From Desulfobacteraceae bacterium (GTDB lineage Bacteria > Desulfobacterota > Desulfobacteria > Desulfobacterales > UBA11574): a stretch of 5,883 nt of DNA. The notes under the pieces were generated by a model. That model was not told the origin of the DNA, did not search any database, and saw nothing but the letters and a program-made list of their open reading frames with translations. How positions within the stretch are numbered: position 1 is the stretch's first letter; every line of letters begins with the position of its first letter. The stretch lies in contig PKTV01000284.1 of assembly GCA_002868985.1 (NCBI GenBank), positions 1 through 5,883 of the forward strand. The letters run 5' to 3'. Position numbers and translations under genes: made by a program. This document shows positions 1 to 5,658 of this stretch, one piece after another.

Positions 1-324
1 CACCGCCGTTGAATGTATACCGGGCTCACATTTCGGAAGCTCCGGCTCAAACAGTTGAAGGGCTGATGCCAGAGCAAGATCGGCATCGGCCACACGGACA
101 AGTGCCCGGTTCTTTCCGGGTTCGATATCTAAGATGTCATTGACAATTGCGGCGGAAGCATGTGACTGGTCCCATAATTTTATGTATTTCTTCTCCCCAA
201 TAAACGTTAGCTGGTTTATTGTTGCCTCGGATATTTGTTCTACACCTGTGATCATGATCGTCGGGCTGCCGATAAGTGTACCGTGTAAGGCTTGATTAAT
301 ATGTTCTGTTGTATATTGCTTCAT
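1..324 (-). CDS. lpxD: UDP-3-O-acylglucosamine N-acyltransferase LpxD, N-terminal part (cut by window edge)
   Basis: Reading leftwards from ATG at 324-322 gives 108 open codons that run off the window. The protein matches the uridine-binding N-terminal domain of LpxD: a GTLIGSPTIMITGV segment, then LTFIGEKKY (family pattern 'sFlanpkY'), SHASAAIV (family 'A-s-a-v-iv'), ALVRVADADLALA (family 'lirv-dPy-a-a') and PGIHSTAV, the usual lead-in to the left-handed beta-helix acyltransferase domain, which lies outside the window. LpxD adds the N-linked 3-hydroxyacyl chain to UDP-3-O-acylglucosamine in lipid A synthesis, in the cytoplasm. The start has a good ribosome site, AGGAGC at 329-334, five nt before ATG. 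LpxD usually sits in a bamA-ompH-lpxD-fabZ-lpxA cluster; here it follows a cold-shock gene and its terminator, so it may be a solitary or second copy. The family call is firm; activity cannot be judged without the catalytic His. Confidence 0.85.
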   Translation of the reverse strand, partial: MKQYTTEHINQALHGTLIGSPTIMITGVEQISEATINQLTFIGEKKYIKLWDQSHASAAIVNDILDIEPGKNRALVRVADADLALASALQLFEPELPKCEPGIHSTAV

Positions 325-448
325 AATTGCTCCTGAATAGCGTCCTTAGTGTTGCATTAATTTTTCCGGGTAAGGATTTTCGATCGGACTTTGTTGAGGT
401 TTAAGGTTTGATGATAGCGAATCGGGAAGGTATAAATTCAAACCAAAT

Positions 449-488
449 AAAAGGGCATCCCCTTAATATTAAAAGGAATGCCCTTTTT
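449..488 (-). terminator. Rho-independent terminator after the cold-shock gene
   Basis: Arms AAAAGGGCAT (449-458) and ATGCCCTTTT (478-487) pair perfectly over 10 bp. CCTT (461-464) and AAGG (473-476) extend the stem around a small internal loop. The hairpin starts 17 nt past the cold-shock stop codon. Because the stem ends in A/T runs on both sides, it could also stop transcription coming from the other direction. It separates the cold-shock gene from lpxD, so lpxD probably has its own promoter in 325-448. Confidence 0.75.
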
Positions 489-504
489 ACTCAGAACAAC
501 AAGA

Positions 505-705
505 TTAAATCACAGTGACATTTGCAGCGGCAGGACCTTTTTGTCCTTGCTCTATGTCAAAGGAAACTCGGTCGCCTTCATTGAGGGATTTAAAACCGTC
601 TGCATTGATTGCAGAATGATGAACAAACACATCCGCTCCGTCTTCCTGCTCAATGAATCCGAACCCTTTATGGTCATTAAACCACTTAACAGTTCCATTG
701 GTCAT
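505..705 (-). CDS. Cold-shock domain protein (CspA family)
   Basis: A complete 66-residue protein, the usual length for a single cold-shock domain (OB-fold, five beta strands). It begins [11 protein letters not shown]. Both nucleic-acid-binding motifs are present: RNP1 KGFGFI at residues 13-18 and RNP2 VFVHH at 26-30, with aromatic residues W8, F9, F15, F17 and F27. The end [10 protein letters not shown] is typical. Such proteins bind single-stranded RNA and DNA in the cytoplasm and act as RNA chaperones or antiterminators; some are cold-induced and others are constitutive. The start at 705 is supported by a strong AAGGAGG at 714-720, eight nt upstream. The stop is TAA, followed by a terminator. 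The roughly 120-nt or longer leader upstream resembles the regulatory leaders of cold-inducible csp genes, but cold induction cannot be read from the sequence. Which csp paralogue it is cannot be told. Confidence 0.97.
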   Translation of the reverse strand: MTNGTVKWFNDHKGFGFIEQEDGADVFVHHSAINADGFKSLNEGDRVSFDIEQGQKGPAAANVTVI

Positions 706-793
706 GATAACATCCTCCTTTCTTAAAAATTTTCAACGTCACAAACTGGAGAATGCCACTTTGACAAATGGATTATTCCTTCAGAGAGAAACC

Positions 794-814
794 GTCCCGC
801 AAATTAAGCAGGAC
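794..814 (-). promoter_or_regulatory. Hairpin in the cold-shock gene leader
   Basis: In the minus-strand transcript, GTCCTGC (814-808) pairs with GCGGGAC (800-794), seven pairs including one G-U, around a TTAATTT loop. It is not followed by a U run, so it is not a terminator. Given its place early in the predicted leader, it may be a stabilising or temperature-responsive element of the mRNA; that role is inferred by analogy with csp leaders. Confidence 0.4.
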
Positions 815-830
815 TTAATTGATTAAATAT

Positions 831-860
831 ATAATAATCTTTATTTAGAAAGAAAGCAAG
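831..860 (-). promoter_or_regulatory. Possible sigma-70 type promoter of the cold-shock gene
   Basis: Minus strand: TTGCTT (860-855), an 18-nt spacer, then TATTAT (836-831). The -10 matches TATAAT at five of six bases; the -35 is poor (three of six). It would place the transcript start near 824 and give a leader of roughly 120 nt. AT-rich sequence yields such matches easily, so this is tentative. Confidence 0.3.
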
Positions 861-1009
861 CTAAATATTTGTTTTTTTTAAAAATATTGTTAATTGTGCA
901 TTTAAACGTGCAAATACGAAACGTTAAGCGAACAACGCCAGAGACGGATCTGTATGCAAGGTTTGTGGTTTTAGGATACTTGCATGATTCTTGAATCGTG
1001 AAGGAGTGC

Positions 1010-1040
1010 AAAAAAGGCAAATCCCGAAAAAGGATCTGCC
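1010..1040 (-). terminator. Rho-independent terminator closing the signalling cluster
   Basis: Minus strand: GGCAGATCC (1040-1032), a short T-rich loop, then GGGATTTGCC (1025-1016), followed by six T (1015-1010). The stem has one internal mismatch and a proper U tract, the textbook form. It lies about 230 nt past the cyclase stop codon and upstream of the cold-shock promoter region, so it most likely ends the transcript of the cyclase gene. A T run on the opposite strand (1042-1046) may let it work both ways. Confidence 0.8.
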
Positions 1041-1267
1041 CTTTTTGAAAACGATATCACAGATTTTTTTCCAGCTTCAGAACTCAAGATACATTGCAGT
1101 AACATGAAATCAGGGTTAAGTGCATAGACGTTGGAGATAGTAAAGGCTTCAAAACGTTCAAAAATCCTGTGCTCACCATTAGGTATCTGCAATTTGCCCC
1201 TATTTCAGATATATTGTGTAGCTGTTTAAATAAGAAAAGCGTGGAATTCTATCAATCTGAGCCTTTC
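1041..1267 (-). other. 3' tail between the cyclase stop and its terminator
   Basis: About 225 nt of probable 3' untranslated RNA. A 73-codon frame (971-1192) opens here, but it starts at TTG, has no proper ribosome site and reads straight through the strong terminator hairpin, so I do not count it as a gene. An imperfect AGAAA-GC / GC-TTTCT hairpin sits at about 1232-1270, next to the stop codon. Nothing else is recognisable. Confidence 0.4.
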
Positions 1268-2908
1268 TCATATTGAAGGAGTATATTCAACCAACTGGTT
1301 CCTGCCAGCTTCTTTTGCTTGATAGAGGGCTTTGTCTGCCAACTCCATAATTTCAATGGGAGATTGATCCATTAAACTATTGTATGATGTTATTCCCATG
1401 CTTATAGTGATATTAAACTGGGATAGGTTGTGTTTAAACGGATGCCCGGCCACAATTTTCCTGAACCTTTCACACACAGTCTTGGCTTTTTTGACATCAG
1501 TGTCAGGCAATATGACTGCAAACTCTTCACCTCCATAACGACAGGCCAAATCGCTCTTTCTGATGCAATCTTTGAGTATCTTTCCAATCTCAGCAAGTAC
1601 CATATCTCCAGCTGTGTGACCATAAGCATCGTTTACTCGCTTGAAGTAATCCAAATCCATCATACACATAACCAGAGAAGTACCATACCTCTTCGCCCTT
1701 GCTATCTCCCGCTCCAGGGCCTCCGTGAAGTACCGGCGATTATAAAGCCCGGTTAATTCATCCGTGGTGGACATCTCTGCCATTTTCTTCATGGCCATCT
1801 TTATCTCTCTGTTGAGGCGAAATCTTTCAAGGGTAGTATTTATGCTCCGAGAAAGTGAGCTTTCGTTGATATTTTCTTTGGAAAGATAATCATAGGCGCC
1901 TGTCTGGATGGCCTTGGAAGCAATCGCCTCATTCCCTTGCCCTGTAAGCACCACCACAGGAACTTGTATATCCTCTCCTTTCATGAACCTTAACAAATCA
2001 AAGGCATCACCGTCCGGCAGTTTGTATTCTAACAGGGCGAGCGCATAAGTATTATTTGTCAATAGCGTTTTTGCCTCCTTAATATTCATAGCTTGGGATA
2101 CCTCGGTCATTCCCAGGTTGCTCAACATTTTCTTTAGTATTGAAAAGTACATTTTGTCGTCTTCTATCGAAAGGATATTTAAATCCTGGTCTATGCTTAT
2201 GATCTCGCTCCCGTCGGGATAGGCCTTTGTTTGGTAATTACGAATGGTTTCAATTTTCTTCACAATATCGGAGATCCTGTTTCCGGCATCCTCTATGGCG
2301 GCAACGCAATCAGACAACTTTTCAGGATCGCTCTTGTACATTCCTATCAACTCAATATTACCCAGAAGGACCATAAGCGGTTGATTCAGTTCATGGGCGG
2401 TAGCGCCTGCCATCTGTAGCAACACTTTAAGTCGTTCTTCATCAATTAGCTCTTTTTGTTGTTCAAGAATCTTTTGATTGGCCTTTTTTAACTTCGACCT
2501 AAGCCTATGTCTCTCAACAGCATAATGTATAGCACGAATTAACAAACCGCTATCTATTTGTCCCTTGACTAAATAGTCCTGAGCCCCCTTGCTGATAGAC
2601 TTGATTGCTAAGTTTTCATCTTCAAGTCCTGTAAGTACAATCACGGGAATTATCTGAGCTTTGGCATGTGCTTTGACGATTGTGTCTAATCCTTGGCTAT
2701 CTGGTAAGTTCAGGTCCAGAAGAATCAGGTCGATTTCCATTTGGGCTAACTGTTCCAGACCTGTAGAGAGACGATCAAAATGTTCCAACTCAAAATAAGC
2801 ACTCTTGGATTCTATCAGCATTTTCCGAATCAGGTGTGCGTCACCGGTGTCGTCTTCGATCAATAGAATTTTGAGTTTTTTGTTTAGCGTATTGGGTTTT
2901 GAGTTCAT
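1268..2908 (-). CDS. Response-regulator diguanylate cyclase, REC - HisKA-like - REC - GGDEF
   Basis: A 546-residue soluble protein that should make cyclic-di-GMP from two GTP under phosphorelay control. REC1 (about 13-130) is complete: acidic pair D19/D20, phospho-acceptor D65 in LILLDLNLPD, T93, K115. Residues about 155-225 form a dimerisation/histidine-box segment (AHELNQPL, H172) with no ATPase domain after it. REC2 (about 243-360) has E249/D250/D251, T322 and K344, but Glu 294 replaces the phospho-acceptor Asp (LALLEYKLPDG). The GGDEF domain (about 378-544) looks active: MDLDYFKRVND (metal ligand D418, N426/D427), GHTAGD, and GGEEF at 459-463. An inhibitory RxxD site (RKSD, 450-453) lies five residues before it, so product feedback is likely. 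The ATG at 2908 lacks a strong ribosome site (AAAGATC region), suggesting weak or coupled translation. No membrane segment is seen. It is last in the cluster, 206 nt after the Rcp1-like regulator. Confidence 0.95.
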   Translation of the reverse strand: MNSKPNTLNKKLKILLIEDDTGDAHLIRKMLIESKSAYFELEHFDRLSTGLEQLAQMEIDLILLDLNLPDSQGLDTIVKAHAKAQIIPVIVLTGLEDENLAIKSISKGAQDYLVKGQIDSGLLIRAIHYAVERHRLRSKLKKANQKILEQQKELIDEERLKVLLQMAGATAHELNQPLMVLLGNIELIGMYKSDPEKLSDCVAAIEDAGNRISDIVKKIETIRNYQTKAYPDGSEIISIDQDLNILSIEDDKMYFSILKKMLSNLGMTEVSQAMNIKEAKTLLTNNTYALALLEYKLPDGDAFDLLRFMKGEDIQVPVVVLTGQGNEAIASKAIQTGAYDYLSKENINESSLSRSINTTLERFRLNREIKMAMKKMAEMSTTDELTGLYNRRYFTEALEREIARAKRYGTSLVMCMMDLDYFKRVNDAYGHTAGDMVLAEIGKILKDCIRKSDLACRYGGEEFAVILPDTDVKKAKTVCERFRKIVAGHPFKHNLSQFNITISMGITSYNSLMDQSPIEIMELADKALYQAKEAGRNQLVEYTPSI

Positions 2909-2986
2909 GATCTTTGTCTTTTTGGAATTGGCATCTCTTAATTTATGGTTTGTAACTTGTGCTTCGTTATTTTCAATATACGATAA

Positions 2987-3110
2987 CTACAAATTATTCA
3001 CATCGGGATCCTCAAGTAAGTTTTCCAGTACCAGGAGGTTCTCCGGAATGCCATCTACAATATGTATGTTCTGTTTTTCTTCTTTAAGGCGTTATTATTG
3101 TATTTTCCAT
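2987..3110 (-). pseudogene. Remnant of a receiver-domain gene
   Basis: An ATG (3110-3108) lies four nt after the stop of the preceding response regulator and reads MENTIIT before TAA. Shifting frame by one base just there continues as LKEEKQNIHIVDGIPENL and then LVLENLLEDPDVNNL before TAG at 2989-2987. This is a clear beta1-alpha1 start of a receiver domain ('ILIVDDxPENLLVLExLLED'), with the second acidic residue changed to Gly. The phospho-acceptor half and everything beyond are missing. I read it as the 5' stump of a third regulator gene, perhaps a receiver-kinase or receiver-effector protein, that lost its body by deletion. The frame after the TAG stays open for 26 codons and runs in frame into the cyclase ATG at 2908, so the deletion end may lie in 2909-2986. 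Too short to work as a protein. Confidence 0.65.
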
Positions 3111-3114
3111 GACC

Positions 3115-3576
3115 CTATTTATCGTCCTTTGCCGGCAGAACAACAATCTGTAACCAATATTCCTCTAAAGTTCGAATCACATTGAAAAACTGATCCAAAT
3201 CTACCGGCTTGGTTATGTAAGAATGAACACCCAGATCGTAGCTTCGGGTAATATCTTCTTCCTGGCGGGATGTGGTTAAGACCACCACTCTGATATTGCG
3301 AAGTTCATGGATTGAACATATTTGCTCTAAAACCTGTCTGCCGTCTAATTTTGGCATATTAAGGTCAAGCAGAAACAGATCCGGTCGAGGGGATGTTTCC
3401 GGATCCGTGTACCTTCCCCTTCGGAACAGGTAATCCAAAGCCTCCTCGCCATCTTTTACGATATACAGTTCATTCTCGATCTTTCCTTCTTTCAAAGCAC
3501 GCTTTGTCAACTCTTGATCTCCGAGGTCATCCTCGGCCAGAAGAATGATCGCCGGCCTCTTCAGCGTTGCTGCCAT
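3115..3576 (-). CDS. Single-domain response regulator, Rcp1-like
   Basis: A 153-residue protein that is one receiver domain and nothing else. Acidic pocket E15/D16/D17 (LAEDD), phospho-acceptor D71 (LFLLDLNMPKLDG), T101 (VVLTTS) and K123-P124 (YITKP) are all present, so it should be phosphorylated normally. The inserted loop around DYLFRRGRYTDPETSPRPD (residues 48-66) is the mark of the Rcp1/phytochrome-partner class, whose members act by passing phosphate on or by protein contact and do not bind DNA. It has a strong ribosome site (AGGAGG at 3584-3589, seven nt from ATG) lying inside the end of the kinase reading frame; the two genes overlap by 50 nt, so translation is probably coupled. The kinase just upstream is its likely phosphate donor; the cyclase downstream is a possible target. 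Its short C-terminal tail ends PAKDDK. Confidence 0.95.
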   Translation of the reverse strand: MAATLKRPAIILLAEDDLGDQELTKRALKEGKIENELYIVKDGEEALDYLFRRGRYTDPETSPRPDLFLLDLNMPKLDGRQVLEQICSIHELRNIRVVVLTTSRQEEDITRSYDLGVHSYITKPVDLDQFFNVIRTLEEYWLQIVVLPAKDDK

Positions 3577-4084
3577 GATCTCCCCTCCTTATTGTAAACT
3601 TGAAATGAGCCCCTTTGCCGGGCTCAGATTCAACCCAAATTTCTCCGGTGTGGCGTTCAATCGCTTTTCGGCAAATTGCCAGCCCGATTCCTGTCCCTTC
3701 GTATTCAGTCTGGGAATGTAACCTCTTGAAAGGCCGAAATATCTGTTCGGCGTATGCTGTAATTATGCCAATACCATTGTCCTTAACGCCGAAAATAGAA
3801 ACTCCGTCTTTATTTTCAACCGTAATTTCAATCCTCGGATGTTCTTTATCGCGAAACTTCAGGGCGTTGCCGAGCAGATTTCGATAGAGTTGGGTTAGTA
3901 GTGTCTTGTCTCCCCATACTTCCGGCAATTCATTGCAAACGATTTCAGCTTCAGTTTCTGCTATCTCGCTTTCTAATTCCTTCAGGGCAAGGTTTACACA
4001 AGTATCCAATGAAAACCGTTCAAATTTCATATCCATCCGGCTGGTGTATGAAAGCTTCAAAAGATCCTGAACAAGGGTTTGCAT
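3527..4084 (-). CDS. C-terminal ATPase half of the interrupted histidine kinase
   Basis: 185 codons from the first ATG after the internal TGA; the open frame itself reaches back to 4144. Numbered in the full 503-codon kinase, it holds the second dimerisation helix (from 319), the N box YRNLLGNALKF (N387/N391), G1 box DNGIGI (420-425), F box IFRPFKRLHS (433-442) and G2 box GTGIGLAI (448-455), all well preserved, ending GEIWVESEPGKGAHFKFTI. It therefore binds ATP but lacks the phosphorylated His, which is in the upstream piece. The last residues (RRGDHG onward, about 20) are encoded over the ribosome site and start of the next gene, an unusual tail that may be a late extension. Made alone it would have to meet the N-terminal half to work. 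No ribosome site precedes this ATG, so independent translation is doubtful. Confidence 0.6.
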   Translation of the reverse strand: MQTLVQDLLKLSYTSRMDMKFERFSLDTCVNLALKELESEIAETEAEIVCNELPEVWGDKTLLTQLYRNLLGNALKFRDKEHPRIEITVENKDGVSIFGVKDNGIGIITAYAEQIFRPFKRLHSQTEYEGTGIGLAICRKAIERHTGEIWVESEPGKGAHFKFTIRRGDHGSNAEEAGDHSSGRG

Positions 4085-4144
4085 TCGAAGGGCCGCATCG
4101 GCAATAAAAAATAAATCTTTTTCTGCTTGTTCCGGAAGATTTTC

Positions 4145-5038
4145 TCACAAATCCTTTTTAAGTAGATCACAAAAAGCGGATAACTTGCGCAATGGTGCCC
4201 GCAAATCATGGCTGGCAATGTATGTAAATTCATTCAGCTCCTCATTCTTTCGTCTCAATTCCTTATTAAGCCTTTCCAACTTAAGAGATTTCTCAGCCAA
4301 TTTCATCTTTGCCTTCTTGCGCTCGATGATTTCCCTCTCCAATCCCCTCGTGCTTTCTTTCAATTTCAGGTTAATCAGCCCCAGTTCTCCAATCATAACT
4401 GCAATTTCGCTCAAGAAAGAAAGAGCACTTTTGAACTGTTTCTCCGTTACGATCGGCACCTTATTCAATGCATCCAGATACGCATCTATATCATAGCCAT
4501 AACTTTCACCTTGCCTTCTGAATCGTCCGATATCGGGTTTATTAAAAAGGATTTGTCCGGTAAGTAGACTGGCTATATGTTTACCCTTGATAATGATCGG
4601 TGTTGCTCCTTCTACTAAACCATTTTTACACGGCCTTACGTTCAACTCTTTCCATTCTTTTAGGTGGCTCGTCAAGGATCTATTGCTCTTTTTACAATGT
4701 TTCTCAGATTCAGGAAAGACGCGATGATATTTAGTGCAGATATCTCTCCATCCCGTAATTAGAAGAGGCTCCTGTTCAGGATATGAAACCAATCCTGTAG
4801 TAAATCCGGTGGCATTGGAAAACTTTTCTAAGACTCCACGAAGATGTTGAATGTCAATCAGATCCTTAATTGAATATTTGCCATTAACTAAATCTGGGGT
4901 TTCCGATTTGGCATTAGAAAGGTCAAGTTCATCTGGATTTGGTATGAGAGAATTCTTTGCCCGCTTGTGTTTAACGACTTCTCTTTCTAGTTCCTTGACC
5001 TTTTGTTCCAATTCTTCATAGGTTGGTTTTTCAGCCAT
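4145..5038 (-). CDS. N-terminal PocR-sensor and histidine-box half of the interrupted kinase
   Basis: 297 residues. I place the start at ATG 5038 (MAEKPTYEELEQ) with GGAG at 5048-5051, nine nt upstream; the frame extends five codons further to a TTG that overlaps this ribosome site and is unlikely. Residues 5-30 form a coiled coil. Residues about 58-225 match the PocR sensory domain (PF10114 type): LIDIQHLRGVLEKFSNATGF, then conserved C101, C115 and C137 and GLVEGATPIIIKGKHIASLLTGQ (split here for reading). PocR domains sense small ligands in the cytoplasm; in PocR itself the domain controls propanediol use. The cysteines could bind a metal or redox centre. A second coiled coil (225-270) leads to the histidine box FTYIASHDLRAPL with H277. 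The frame then meets TGA 20 residues later. No membrane segment or signal peptide is seen. As made, it has no ATPase. Confidence 0.8.
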   Translation of the reverse strand: MAEKPTYEELEQKVKELEREVVKHKRAKNSLIPNPDELDLSNAKSETPDLVNGKYSIKDLIDIQHLRGVLEKFSNATGFTTGLVSYPEQEPLLITGWRDICTKYHRVFPESEKHCKKSNRSLTSHLKEWKELNVRPCKNGLVEGATPIIIKGKHIASLLTGQILFNKPDIGRFRRQGESYGYDIDAYLDALNKVPIVTEKQFKSALSFLSEIAVMIGELGLINLKLKESTRGLEREIIERKKAKMKLAEKSLKLERLNKELRRKNEELNEFTYIASHDLRAPLRKLSAFCDLLKKDL

Positions 5039-5111
5039 TAGAAGGATCTCCAATTTTTAAAAAGGGAAGCCATTTAAAATGTTGTGCTGTTAAGAATACT
5101 TGCATCATCAT

Positions 5112-5292
5112 TTATCTGACAGCCGACAATTTATGGTTTTGCCTTGTATCGGTATCCTGGACAAACTCGGCTTCAAAATACTCAGGTTTCTGATAATCAT
5201 CCTTAAATTCCGGCAAACTCAACAATGCCTATGATATTATTCAGTTTCCAGAGTGCAAGAAGTGAAGCGCGTTGCCGCAGTGTGTCGTGAGA
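5112..5292 (-). pseudogene. Possible decayed coding fragments, unidentified
   Basis: Two short minus-strand frames overlap. One (5292-5203) reads SHDTLRQRASLLALWKL, then NNIIGIVEFAGI and a stop. The other (5228-5112) reads LPEFKDDYQKPEYFEAEF, then VQDTDTRQNHKLSAVR and a stop. Their composition looks like protein rather than random translation, and a frameshift near 5205-5228 would join them. Neither has a ribosome site or ATG. I do not recognise the family. It may be the end of a lost gene or an intergenic sequence repeated across the genome; chance is also possible. Confidence 0.25.
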
Positions 5293-5418
5293 TCAGGAAT
5301 AGGTCAAGTGTTGGCTGAAAATGATAATCTAAACCATACCAAAAAAACGGGTTCAAATTCAAGATAATATGGTCTGGTTAATCACGGTGCAGTTTGAGAC
5401 ACCTTGCAACTATTTGGA

Positions 5419-5436
5419 ATCACATGGAATTGTGAT
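5419..5436. promoter_or_regulatory. Perfect inverted repeat, possible operator
   Basis: ATCACA (5419-5424), six bases, TGTGAT (5431-5436). Such two-fold symmetry suits a dimeric regulator upstream of the kinase gene. The half-site order is opposite to a CRP site, so no regulator can be named. Confidence 0.25.
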
Positions 5437-5608
5437 ATGATATTATGCTATCAAAAAAATTGTGCCTTGATTTTTTCCTTGAATAACTTGCCAAGATCGG
5501 AAATCCATTAAATTACAGATATCCAATTCAGACTGTAAATATCAAGATATGATCATTTTTCATATAACGTTTTCTTATCTTAAGTCTGGCGCTATCTGTG
5601 ATCTATTG

Positions 5609-5638
5609 AGAATACATGGCAAAAATCGGAGTTGTCAA
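5609..5638 (-). promoter_or_regulatory. Possible promoter reading toward the kinase
   Basis: Minus strand: a perfect TTGACA (5638-5633), an 18-nt spacer, then TATTCT (5614-5609; four of six bases). It would give a leader of over 500 nt before the kinase start. The -35 is inside the nested inverted repeat at 5616-5658. Tentative. Confidence 0.25.
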
Positions 5639-5658
5639 ATCCTTTGATCTCTTGCCAT
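5616..5658. repeat. Nested inverted repeat
   Basis: Outer arms ATGGCAA (5616-5622) and TTGCCAT (5652-5658) pair perfectly over 7 bp. Inside, TCAAA (5635-5639) and TTTGA (5643-5647) pair around TCC. There is no U run, so it is not a standard terminator. It could be an RNA structure or a binding site over the possible promoter. Confidence 0.4.

Larger units (their letters stand above)
706..1009 (-). other. Long upstream/leader region of the cold-shock gene, no protein gene
   Basis: AT-rich sequence between the terminator at about 1010 and the cold-shock start. Read on the minus strand, it holds a possible promoter (831-860), a hairpin (794-814), a TGACGTTGAAAA stretch close to the ribosome site, and an inverted repeat at 983-1000 (CATGATTC / GAATCGTG, with one wobble pair). 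TGACGT is shared with part of the E. coli cold box, but its place near the ribosome site rather than the 5' end argues against that role. No frame here looks coding. Confidence 0.5.
3527..5038 (-). pseudogene. PocR-sensor histidine kinase gene interrupted by one in-frame TGA
   Basis: Two open stretches, 5038-4148 and 4144-3527, are in the same frame and are separated only by TGA at 4147-4145. Together they make a normal 503-codon kinase: N-terminal coiled coil, PocR ligand domain, second coiled coil, histidine box, then the complete ATP-binding domain. The stop falls after FCDLLKKDL and before ENLPEQAEK, inside the dimerisation domain, where relatives as I recall them read through, often with Gly; a GGA to TGA change would explain it. 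Everything on the far side (N, G1, F and G2 boxes) is intact, so the damage is recent, a sequencing error, or tolerated as a split or read-through gene. The C-terminal fragment has no evident ribosome site before its first ATG (4084). See the two parts for details. Confidence 0.8.

Noticed and set aside
478..726. Plus-strand 82-codon frame over the cold-shock gene
   Set aside because: It is the antisense shadow of the cold-shock gene and starts in its terminator.
976..985. Repeat pair ATACTTGCAT at 976-985 and 5096-5105
   Set aside because: A shared 10-mer is expected by chance in a window of this size.
971..1192. 73-codon minus-strand frame as a small gene
   Set aside because: TTG start without a proper ribosome site, and it runs through a strong terminator hairpin with its T run.
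2805..3185. Plus-strand 126-codon frame over the cyclase start and the regulator end
   Set aside because: Antisense to well-supported receiver domains and shows no family features of its own.
4140..4147. TGA at 4145 as selenocysteine or as a reassigned glycine codon
   Set aside because: Histidine kinases have no known selenocysteine here and the downstream stem is AT-only with a large loop. Other genes in the window end at TGA, and nothing suggests a lineage with an altered code.
5419..5436. CRP-type binding site
   Set aside because: The half-sites are in the opposite order (TCACA then TGTGA) from the CRP consensus.
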